From positions 186,001 through 250,000 of the forward strand of contig VHIT02000002.1 in NCBI GenBank assembly GCA_009768925.2: a stretch of 64,000 nucleotides of DNA, in the 5' to 3' direction. The position numbers were made by a program, and so were the translations under genes. Of the stretch, positions 56,226 through 64,000 are shown in pieces (the stretch's first letter is position 1; each line of letters starts with the position of its first letter). This stretch comes from Cryptosporidium bovis. Taxonomy: Eukaryota > Apicomplexa > Conoidasida > Eucoccidiorida > Cryptosporidiidae. The notes under the pieces are model-generated. The model saw nothing but the letters and a program-made list of their open reading frames with translations, did no database searches and had not been told where the DNA came from.

Positions 56226-57995
56226 ATGAAACAATTTTTATTCAAGTTATTGTGTTCATCGCTTCTCCTTCTCTTCCGAATTAACTTAAAGTTTGGTGGA
56301 GTAAACGGTGCGAAAATAGAACCTAGAGGAGTTAATTTAGAATCAGAATCAAAAAGCACAGAAATAACAAGTCAGAGATGTGTATTTGAAACACTACAAA
56401 GACTTACATTTTCAAATGGTAGACTACCACCTAAAGTTACAAGGAAAAAAATAAGCGATGCTGTTACAAGTTGTATGGAGTCTTTCGGTAATATAGTATA
56501 CCCTTCTGTAATAGAAGAAACATTGTATTTAACACTGGGACAATATGGACATATATCGCAAGTTAATGTGGATAAAACATTGGAATTTATAAATGATGTA
56601 CAGATTAAAGTGGATTCTGAAGTTAAATCATATTCACACATTTATTCATTGGCACAAGTTAAAAGTTTTTGTAATATATATGAAAAATTTTTATTATTAT
56701 CATTTGATAAAAATTACTTTAATTCATTTTTACCAGAAGATAGTGAGAGATGTGAAGAATTATTGAAGAGGATTAAACAAAATGCATTTTACTCTTATTG
56801 GAAAAGAGGAGGAATAGTTGTAGACCAGGCACAACCAGTTGTCGATGATATTGTTCCGAAAGATCCACCTGTAGCTCCTTATGTTCCTCCACAAATAACG
56901 CCTACTACTACTACCACCACCACCACTGCTACTACTACTACCATTATGTCACCAACTATTCCAGAGAACACAAAATCTGAACGTTCACTATCATCTCATC
57001 CACCACCACCTCCAGATCCAGAAATAAATGTTAATGTGCTAAGTAATCCCGAGAGAAGTGATGATAACTCTCTTTCTGAAAAATTAAGAAAAGAAATTGA
57101 ATTATTAGAGAAAGAGCAACTTGAGGAAGAAATTGAGGAGCAAGAAGAGAGTGGATGTTGTGGATGTTGTGGTTGTTCCAGCTGTAATAAGTCAAAGAAG
57201 AAAAATAAGAAAGAGACAAATATTATTATTATATCTGATGGCGATATTGAAAGAGAAGTTGTGGAAGATGATGATTCATGCTGTACATGTGGTAAAAAGA
57301 AAAAGAAAAAAGACCATATTGACGACATCCTGGAGGAAAAAAATAAGGATGATGATGGTTCATGTTGTGCATGTGGCAAGAAAAAAAAGAAAGATGAGAA
57401 AAATGATAATCTTGATGACTTCCCAGGAGAGGAAGAAAATGATTCATGTTGTTCCTGTTGTAAAAAAAGAAAGAAAGATAAGAAAAAAGATGATATCGAT
57501 GAAATTTTAGACGAGAAAAATGAAAAAGATTCGTGTTGTGCATGTTGTAAAAAGAAAAAGAAAAAAGACCATATTGACGACATCCTGGAGGAAAAAAATA
57601 AGGATGATGATGGTTCATGTTGTGCATGTGGCAAGAAAAAAAAGAAAGATGAGAAAAAGGATAATCTTGATGACTTCCCAGGAGAGGAAGAAAATGGTTC
57701 ATGTTGTGCTTGTTGTAAGAAAAAAGGCAAAGTTGATGTTGTCCTAGAGGAGGAAGAAAATGATTCTTGCTGTTCATGTTCTAGCAAAAAAAAGGAGAAA
57801 GAAGAGGATTCTTGTTGTTCATGTTCTAGCAAAAAAAAGGAGAAAGAAAAGGATGAATACAACGAAAACTTAACCAGTGTTGATGAAGAAATTAAGAGAT
57901 TAGAGAGAGAATTAGCTGAGGCCGCTGCTGAAGACTCTGATTCAGAAGGTTCATCTTGTAGTTGTTGTGGTAGGAAGAGTAAAAAAAAGTTATGA
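56226..57995 (+). CDS. Secreted protein with Cys-cluster/poly-Lys repeats
   Basis: A 589-residue protein with an N-terminal signal peptide (about 1-30). Residues about 50-195 are a non-repetitive helical domain with four to six Cys. A mucin-like Thr stretch (about 223-240) and a proline run follow. From about 310 the chain alternates acidic segments with clusters of the form SCCxCxxKKKKK: about eight Cys clusters each followed by a Lys run. CCxCC clusters may bind metal, be palmitoylated if cytosolic, or crosslink by disulfides if secreted; the signal peptide favours the last. No family was recognised. The gene carries a recent internal duplication (listed separately). Confidence 0.75.
   Translation: MKQFLFKLLCSSLLLLFRINLKFGGVNGAKIEPRGVNLESESKSTEITSQRCVFETLQRLTFSNGRLPPKVTRKKISDAVTSCMESFGNIVYPSVIEETLYLTLGQYGHISQVNVDKTLEFINDVQIKVDSEVKSYSHIYSLAQVKSFCNIYEKFLLLSFDKNYFNSFLPEDSERCEELLKRIKQNAFYSYWKRGGIVVDQAQPVVDDIVPKDPPVAPYVPPQITPTTTTTTTTATTTTIMSPTIPENTKSERSLSSHPPPPPDPEINVNVLSNPERSDDNSLSEKLRKEIELLEKEQLEEEIEEQEESGCCGCCGCSSCNKSKKKNKKETNIIIISDGDIEREVVEDDDSCCTCGKKKKKKDHIDDILEEKNKDDDGSCCACGKKKKKDEKNDNLDDFPGEEENDSCCSCCKKRKKDKKKDDIDEILDEKNEKDSCCACCKKKKKKDHIDDILEEKNKDDDGSCCACGKKKKKDEKKDNLDDFPGEEENGSCCACCKKKGKVDVVLEEEENDSCCSCSSKKKEKEEDSCCSCSSKKKEKEKDEYNENLTSVDEEIKRLERELAEAAAEDSDSEGSSCSCCGRKSKKKL
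57292..57696 (+). repeat. Two near-identical 150-bp direct repeats, 255-bp period
   Basis: The block at 57292-57441 recurs at 57547-57696 with essentially one base difference (AAATG versus AAAGG in the GAGAAAAA.GATAAT stretch). Each encodes a KDHIDDILEEKN...SCCACGKKKKK...LDDFPGEEEN module. A further short duplication of about 45 bp (DSCCSCSSKKKEKE) lies at about 57760-57850. Confidence 0.9.
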
Positions 57996-58637
57996 TAAAA
58001 TTGCCTAAATGTAGACATAATATCATAAGTGAACATTGTTGTCATATGTATTTTGAAAATACACTATTTACATTTTCTGATATTTTATTCAACATAAACG
58101 AAGAGAACCAACAATATACAAGGCAAACATAACAAATTCTCGATATACAAGATATCCTACATATTCACTACATTTTAAAAGCAGTGAGGGAAAGAAAAGC
58201 TAATTCTCCTGGTAAATACCGAAATTTTGTTCAAAAAGACAACAATTATTTGTTATTGTACTTTTTAATTACACTGGTAAAGAAAAATAGTCAATAAAAT
58301 GCTGCATTTAATGTGGTAGATAAACCTTATCTGTAGCTGTCACTAACACTATCCTAAATACTTTACATATAAATAATTTGGTATTTCCAATTTGAGAATA
58401 GAAGGTTCAAAAATAATAAAAAAAATAATTTAAAACCTATACAATAAAATAAACAGTAATATTAAACAATAGTTGTGTAGTTGCCACTGTAATTTTCCTT
58501 TCCATGAATACACTATTCTTTGCTTTATGATTTTTACTAAAATACGAGGATTAATTAATACCAGAGGTAGTAAGTAGTAAAAATGGAAACGGTTTAAAAT
58601 TACAAAAACTTGAAGATGAGATTAACCGAGACAACTG
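57996..58637. other. Convergent 3' intergenic region
   Basis: About 640 bases tail-to-tail between the Cys/Lys-cluster gene and the kinase-like gene. AT-rich; no open frame, motif cluster or RNA structure stood out. Confidence 0.6.
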
Positions 58638-61600
58638 TTATTGTTGAAATACTTTTGAGATGTCGGCGATCGGTGGTAATTTAATATCAAAAGCAACTGT
58701 TCCATTTTGATCGTACAAAACCCTTTCTTCCCTTTTACAACCCAAATTGTACGCTTGATTTTTTCTTTCGTTTAAGAATCCCAATCCGCCTTGAGGGGGA
58801 GTTTCATCAATAGGAGATTGAATCTCGAGATGTTTTTGCGCATATTCAATAAACTCTTGAGAAATTTCTAAGGATGTTTTGTTTTGAAATAATAGTTCTT
58901 GTTCATTAAACATATCAAGAAATTCATTATGTAAATAATCAGATATTTCAATGTAGTCCCACATTTTGCAAGTATTTAGGTTGAATTCGTCCGTTCTCTC
59001 TCTAAACTCTGTGTCAATGTTGCTGAAAAATATACATTTAAAAATTTGAGAATTACTTCTCAGTATTTTGTTTTTTCTAATAATAATGTATATAATGCTT
59101 TTAAGCAAAACAGGAATTGAAGAAAAGTCAACAGTCTCGAGACCACCACTGTTGTCTTGAATCTTCTTTACAAGGTCCTCAATTTTTGAGATTAATTGTT
59201 TGCATACTATTTTAACAAACCAATTGGACCTTCTCATTTCAATCGATGAGTTAAACTTGACATTTGAAAGACTAACAACCGCTTTTTTAAGAGACGAAAT
59301 GGGATCCAGGGAAGTAATTATGAGTTCCGTGAAAATATTCTGAAGATCAATCTGGTCTATGGACTCTTGAGGACAAATATGAGTAATTGAATCAAACAAA
59401 TTCACAAATTTAGCTCCACTTGTATTGAATATTCTAAAATTTCTGAGTTTTCCAATTTTAGTATGAAAATCAGCACCATCGAGGTTACTTACTGTCATTT
59501 TTTTGAGTGAAAAATTACAAATTATAGGTACAGTATTCATCTTATTTTTAATATCAATGCTTGAAATTTCGTCATTTAAATAGTTAACTGATATATCAAA
59601 ATCCCCCTTTCTCCTAAATTCTCTCAAGAAATCAAGCGACATGAATGCAAGGATCATTTGATAAGAATGAGACTTTAGTAAGTTGTCTACTAGTGCCAAT
59701 ATTAGTGTTGAATGAGATATCCAAGTCAAAGAATGAGTTTCGTGAGGAAAATTGGATACTTTTTGCATTACAGTTGTAAAACGAACATTTGGAGGACTTT
59801 CAATAAAAAAAACATTCTCAGATAAAATACCCATTTGAATTATACTCGTTATTTGTTTAGAAAGGTCACTCTTTTTTTTAGAAAGAGGTAAGTAAATCAA
59901 ATTGGGATTGTCACTCCTGAGATCTGCAGTGCTTTTATCTTCATTTACGAATTTCAACCTAGATTCGATCATGTTAACACTGTTTTTTGAATGGAAGATA
60001 TATACCTTTGGAAATATGAAGTCAAGTGTCTTTTCACCAAAATATTTTTCAAATTTTTCGGTGGTGGTTGTGTTGAAGTCATTGTAAATTATCCCATTTA
60101 AGTTTCTTAGTTTTGTTTCTGATTCCCAAAACAATATTGAATCTTTCCTGTGCTTCTTAATTATTTCAATTGCCTGTAAATTAAAGTCTTTTGTGTATTT
60201 AGATGTATCATTGATGCTAAAATACTCAAGAACGTCGTTGAAAACAAACTCATTTTTGGAATTATCTATAAATGTTTGGTTTGTGTCTAAAAATAGTCTT
60301 CCGTCTACAATCAATTTTAGAGTGCTCGTTTCTGTACTCCCGTTGAGTTTTCCTGAACATATCCAACCAGTTTTAATAATACCATCATCTGTACTATGCG
60401 AGTTGAAAATGCAGGGATTCAACAATTCAGAAAATTTTTCCGTTTCATTAGAATGGCTTTTTAGTTTTACTAAATAATAAGCTATTGGACCGTCTCTTGT
60501 TATTTTGTTAAAATTAATATCGCCACAGTCTACCTCAGACTTGAATCTCGTACAAAACGTTATTATTCTCTGTAAGGCCGCCAACCCCATTAGTTCTATA
60601 ATGATCCTCTCAAACTCCATTGAGATCTTATTGTTTATGTCTACTGAACAACTTGATGATTGTTTATCTTCACCCGCAGTTTTATTATAATCTCCATTTA
60701 ACTGTGAAATTTCCATCCAATTCAACATTCCGGATGAATTACTCTCTTTTGAGTAGCCTTTTGAACCAAAAACTATCTCCGGTTTCCTCTTTCTCTTCTT
60801 GTCCACAGATATAGAAACAAAATCCAAGTCTGCTTCTCTTTCGGGACCTTTTTTATCATATTTATTCACAACTATTGAGGAAATCTTGTTTGAATTCAAA
60901 AAAGTGTTCTGACTGGATACTAATTTTGAATTTAAGTTAATTATGATATTAGAACCCATCGAATTTAAAATCATTTCCAGATTCCTCTTTCTGTTCATTT
61001 CCTTAACTTCTTTCAATTTTTGCACCAAGAAACCCCATTCTCCCCACTCTGTTTCATTAAAATCGGTATTTGAAGGAATATACTCCAATACTTCATTTGA
61101 CACATCATTTCTTGTAATATTAAGGGCCTCACTCTGGTCTATTTTGCATTTAACCATCTCGGAATTGGAATAAAGATCATTAAGTTCCTGTTGATAACTC
61201 TCCACACTTCCATGTTCATATACTTTTGGTCTGTGAGACAGTTCTAAATATTCACAGGCCTTTTTTGAGTAAATGATATTTGAAAGCCAGGAACAAGGCA
61301 ATGGATAAGAGGAAGATGAGGGTTTTATAGAGGATGTACCTGGCCCATATTTAAGATAATAATAGGAAAAGCAAGGTTTAATTATATCATCTTTTCCAAC
61401 AATTCTTAGATATTCCTTCCAATTGTCTGAAAAAAGTCTAATTTTTTCGCCAATACCTTCTTTTATATTGAATGATTCAAAATTCTCGGATTTGAGCAAA
61501 TTTTCAATGTTTGACACACTATCGCCACTACCGTTACCAAAAAGCCACCCTGAAACCAACTTGTTCTCATAGATCACAGACAATGTCCCATTCTGTTTCA

Positions 61601-63020
61601 GATACTCCTGAAATATATGATAAGTCTTTAAAAGTGTGTTTGGAATTGAAATAATGTTGTTTAAAAAACGGGAGGAAAAACTTTCCGCATCAGAAAGATA
61701 AACTGGACATGGATGTGTAGCCATAAATTTGTCAATAGGCACTGGAAAATCCGATTCCATTATTTCAACCGCATCTTCAAGATCTATAATTTTGAGGTCG
61801 TCATAAATATTTATGTTAATCATATCAAAATAAGATAAATTATATAATCCAGTTGTTGGGTCTTTGTATTTGTCTGGCAACTTAACTAAGATGTTCCCCT
61901 GGTGGAAATCACAGTGAATTTTAAATGATCTCTGGCGCATCCACCTTCCTCGAGAGAAATCTGCTTTTTGTTCAGGATAGTATGACCTTCCACCTCTATG
62001 AAACAAGTCCATTAGATACAGAAGTCTCCTGAATAAATTAAGTGAAAAAACTATGCTTTTGTTAGTAATGGAATCCAACCAATTGTTCATTGTGTCCTCT
62101 AGGAACATAATCTTGGACTTAAATGATAATGGCATGCCGTTGTCTCCGGAATTTCTAGTATAGTTGCTTACAAAATTCTCCAAAACACCCCCTATCTCGC
62201 TCTTGAAGTATTTTAGAGTGCTATTAACGCTAGTTAGTTTATATATAATTGAAGAGAAAGAAGGACCCTCAATAAATTCCATGAGTAAAAGATCATTTGC
62301 TAACATTTTCCTTTCCGGATTTACAAAGACACTGTAAATCGAAGGATGGAGTCTAACTCTGGCAGAGCCGTAAGTATTGGAAGCAATCCTTGAATAAACT
62401 ATAAGCTCATGGTTAAAGTGATATAGAAAATCGCTTGTTCTTCCATCAACTTTCATAACTAATTTAAGGGGAAATTCTCCAACTTTTTTTGATCTAAGGC
62501 ATCTCACTCTCAAAGAAGACTTTGTTCCAAGTTCATATACACATCCAGAAAAAAGTTCAAAACCATCTCTAGACCGTAAATCATATACAGAACTATCATC
62601 TTTTTCTATTCTTGCAAATATGGTTGACGCTTCCTTTCCTTGAGAAGATATCAGTATATCATTGGTTTCCGGATCTAGGGGGCACTTTATGATTCTGGAA
62701 AACTGTCTGCAAATAGATTTTATCCTTATAATACTGCATTCTCTGTAAATTTGACTCAAATTCTTGTATCTTCTAAAGAATATTATAGGTGCGTACCAAA
62801 CGTTATTCTGTAGCTGTGGAGTTAAACACTCGCTTAGGTTCCTAATCTGATCCAAAGTCGTTACCCTATTTTTCTCCGGAAAGACCAGATCACTTTTGTC
62901 ACCAGAAAGTTCATTCCTATACAGCCCATAAAGTATTTTTCCATCTACATGTCCTGGATGAACACATTCATTTAGAGAAAACTTTGTTAATAGCAATATT
63001 AGGGGCCAAACAACTCTCAT
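58638..63020 (-). CDS. Secreted kinase-like protein with a second, degenerate kinase-like domain
   Basis: A 1460-residue protein with a signal peptide (MRVVWPLILLLTKFS). The N-terminal half (about 130-640) holds a protein-kinase-like fold of the aminoglycoside-phosphotransferase type: a beta-3-like LKLVMKVDGR (K near 189), an HELIVYSRI helix, LMEFIEGPSF hinge, the catalytic-loop motif HCDFHQGNILV (about 367-377), and IIDLEDAVEI (about 410) in the place of DFG. The C-terminal half seems to repeat it: LKLIVDGR without the Lys, NEFVFNDVLEYFSI, and DFHTKIG where HCDFHQGNI would be, so the second copy is probably inactive. The closing segments of both halves also match (KACEYLELSH and CKMWDYIEISD). 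Between them lies a basic linker. Secretion of a phosphotransferase into the host interface or secretory lumen is inference. It is not a classical ROP kinase. Confidence 0.7.
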   Translation of the reverse strand: MRVVWPLILLLTKFSLNECVHPGHVDGKILYGLYRNELSGDKSDLVFPEKNRVTTLDQIRNLSECLTPQLQNNVWYAPIIFFRRYKNLSQIYRECSIIRIKSICRQFSRIIKCPLDPETNDILISSQGKEASTIFARIEKDDSSVYDLRSRDGFELFSGCVYELGTKSSLRVRCLRSKKVGEFPLKLVMKVDGRTSDFLYHFNHELIVYSRIASNTYGSARVRLHPSIYSVFVNPERKMLANDLLLMEFIEGPSFSSIIYKLTSVNSTLKYFKSEIGGVLENFVSNYTRNSGDNGMPLSFKSKIMFLEDTMNNWLDSITNKSIVFSLNLFRRLLYLMDLFHRGGRSYYPEQKADFSRGRWMRQRSFKIHCDFHQGNILVKLPDKYKDPTTGLYNLSYFDMININIYDDLKIIDLEDAVEIMESDFPVPIDKFMATHPCPVYLSDAESFSSRFLNNIISIPNTLLKTYHIFQEYLKQNGTLSVIYENKLVSGWLFGNGSGDSVSNIENLLKSENFESFNIKEGIGEKIRLFSDNWKEYLRIVGKDDIIKPCFSYYYLKYGPGTSSIKPSSSSYPLPCSWLSNIIYSKKACEYLELSHRPKVYEHGSVESYQQELNDLYSNSEMVKCKIDQSEALNITRNDVSNEVLEYIPSNTDFNETEWGEWGFLVQKLKEVKEMNRKRNLEMILNSMGSNIIINLNSKLVSSQNTFLNSNKISSIVVNKYDKKGPEREADLDFVSISVDKKRKRKPEIVFGSKGYSKESNSSGMLNWMEISQLNGDYNKTAGEDKQSSSCSVDINNKISMEFERIIIELMGLAALQRIITFCTRFKSEVDCGDINFNKITRDGPIAYYLVKLKSHSNETEKFSELLNPCIFNSHSTDDGIIKTGWICSGKLNGSTETSTLKLIVDGRLFLDTNQTFIDNSKNEFVFNDVLEYFSINDTSKYTKDFNLQAIEIIKKHRKDSILFWESETKLRNLNGIIYNDFNTTTTEKFEKYFGEKTLDFIFPKVYIFHSKNSVNMIESRLKFVNEDKSTADLRSDNPNLIYLPLSKKKSDLSKQITSIIQMGILSENVFFIESPPNVRFTTVMQKVSNFPHETHSLTWISHSTLILALVDNLLKSHSYQMILAFMSLDFLREFRRKGDFDISVNYLNDEISSIDIKNKMNTVPIICNFSLKKMTVSNLDGADFHTKIGKLRNFRIFNTSGAKFVNLFDSITHICPQESIDQIDLQNIFTELIITSLDPISSLKKAVVSLSNVKFNSSIEMRRSNWFVKIVCKQLISKIEDLVKKIQDNSGGLETVDFSSIPVLLKSIIYIIIRKNKILRSNSQIFKCIFFSNIDTEFRERTDEFNLNTCKMWDYIEISDYLHNEFLDMFNEQELLFQNKTSLEISQEFIEYAQKHLEIQSPIDETPPQGGLGFLNERKNQAYNLGCKREERVLYDQNGTVAFDIKLPPIADISKVFQQ

Positions 63021-63888
63021 CTTCAGTAGAAACCCAAGTTTTCACCTCCTTTCATCTCCAATATAATCCGAATATCTTGCTTTGTACTATTTAACCCACG
63101 TTTCTAATCTTCCATTACAACCTTTATTTTAATATTAAAACTGTCAATTTTTGTGATCCACAAATTTTACCGCAAAACCAAGACATTACTATTCACCGCC
63201 ACTATAATTTATCTTTTAGCTCCATCTTTAAGATTCTCGTTTTACGCTTTTTCATAGTTTTTTCCTCATATTATTATTTTACCCTAAATAACTTTTAAGC
63301 ACTCATTCCATTGTCTCAATTTCATCTGTTACTTTTCCACGCCATCATCTCGATCTTCTTGTTTCTTTTTGTCTGGATAACAAGATTTCCACATTCAGGG
63401 GACACATGCACTGTTTGCCCACACTACCTTACCGCAACACTCAAATTATTATAACAGTTACCTTGTGATCCATTTCCATCATTTCCCCGTGTCATTCAAG
63501 TTTTAGCTTTGGTTGGAAACTCAGTACCCGTTTTAAGATCAACAAAGTCCGAAAACGAGCGAATTAATGCCGGGAAAGTAGTGCAAATACCCGAATCGAA
63601 ATGCAGGTACCTTGAGTGTTTTATTCCGTCTCATATTAACTGACACATAGAATATATGAATCAAGGAAATAAGTTTGACCAAAAAGTTTTATAATCCAGT
63701 AAAATATTAATTTTTGTCACATTTTTTTAATTTTTATCCTCTCAAGGGACAAAAAGATTACGTACTGTACACATAAAATAAAAAAGAATATATATTTTAA
63801 TATCACCGGTACTTGTAATTTTAGTTAATAAATTGAAATAAAATAAAAATAAAGTTTTAATTAGAAATTTTAAGTATAGAAGGGAGAT
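63021..63888. other. Divergent promoter region
   Basis: About 870 bases between the kinase-like gene (minus) and the truncated secreted-protein gene (plus). Contains ACATGCA (about 63404), CCGGGAAA (about 63570), a weak E2F-like word, and GGTAC words at about 63606 and 63807. No gene is supported. Confidence 0.5.
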
Positions 63889-64000
63889 ATGTTTAGATTG
63901 AGAAAGTCAAGGGAAGAGTTGATCTATAAGATCACATTTGTACTGAACATACTAATTTTTTGGGTGTTCTCAAGTTCATTTGGTAGGTTAACTTGCAAAA
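63889..64000 (+). CDS. 5' end of a secreted-protein gene, cut by the window edge
   Basis: ATG at 63889-63891 opens a frame that is still open at the last base (37 complete codons). The translation begins with a basic MFRLRKSREE, followed by a hydrophobic segment FVLNILIFWVFSSSFG, a good signal peptide or signal anchor, and then RLTCK. This is consistent with the surrounding run of secreted-protein genes. Product unknown because the body lies outside the window. Confidence 0.6.
   Translation, partial: MFRLRKSREELIYKITFVLNILIFWVFSSSFGRLTCK

Noticed and set aside
56226-57995. Metallothionein or granulin-like reading of the Cys clusters
   Set aside because: Spacing is CCxCC separated by long Lys and acidic segments, unlike the Cys frameworks of either family.
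56996-58045. 349-codon minus-strand frame opposite the Cys/Lys-cluster gene
   Set aside because: It is a Phe/Ser/Leu mirror of Lys/Glu-rich repeats; the plus frame has a signal peptide and organised domains.

Overview
The window looks like a stretch of nuclear chromosome from a Cryptosporidium-type apicomplexan. The evidence is strongly AT-rich DNA, long almost intron-free genes, Asn-rich low-complexity tracts in otherwise conserved proteins, a calcium-dependent-protein-kinase (CDPK) gene, many signal-peptide proteins with no recognisable family, and upstream motifs of the E2F type (TTGGCGCCA, GGCGGGAAA) and AP2 type (TGCATGCA) known from this genus. I cannot assign the species or chromosome from sequence alone. 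No tRNA, rRNA, transposon, CRISPR or viral gene was seen.

Left part (1-31 kb) is mostly conserved cell machinery. It holds a candidate structured RNA at about 495-705, a bromodomain/AT-hook protein, a long coiled-coil protein, a CLEC16A-like FPL-domain protein, a DExH-box RNA helicase, a Hel2/ZNF598-like RING ubiquitin ligase of ribosome quality control, a small CIR_N/Slu7-motif protein (probably splicing), an atypical protein kinase and a PHO80-like cyclin. Several coordinate corrections were made: three genes (starting at 9590, 24599 and 34733) have an ATG downstream of a longer non-ATG open frame.

Right part (31-64 kb) is dominated by secreted or membrane-anchored proteins. These are two small to medium secreted proteins with shared E2F/AP2-type promoter motifs, a type II membrane protein whose gene is split by a 53-nt intron, a giant 4018-residue secreted protein built from long-period repeats, a heptapeptide-repeat secreted protein, a Cys/Lys-cluster secreted protein with a recent internal duplication, a 1460-residue secreted protein carrying one intact and one decayed kinase-like domain, and the 5' end of another secreted protein cut by the window edge. 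Two cytoplasmic-type genes lie among them: a DXO/RAI1-like decapping nuclease and a CDPK whose catalytic Asp is replaced by Asn.

The best candidates for something undescribed are the giant modular secreted protein, the tandem secreted kinase/pseudokinase, the dead CDPK with an extra N-terminal EF hand, and the two GC-richer structured intergenic elements (about 495-705 and 55732-55805). All family calls are from reading motifs by eye; no database search was run.
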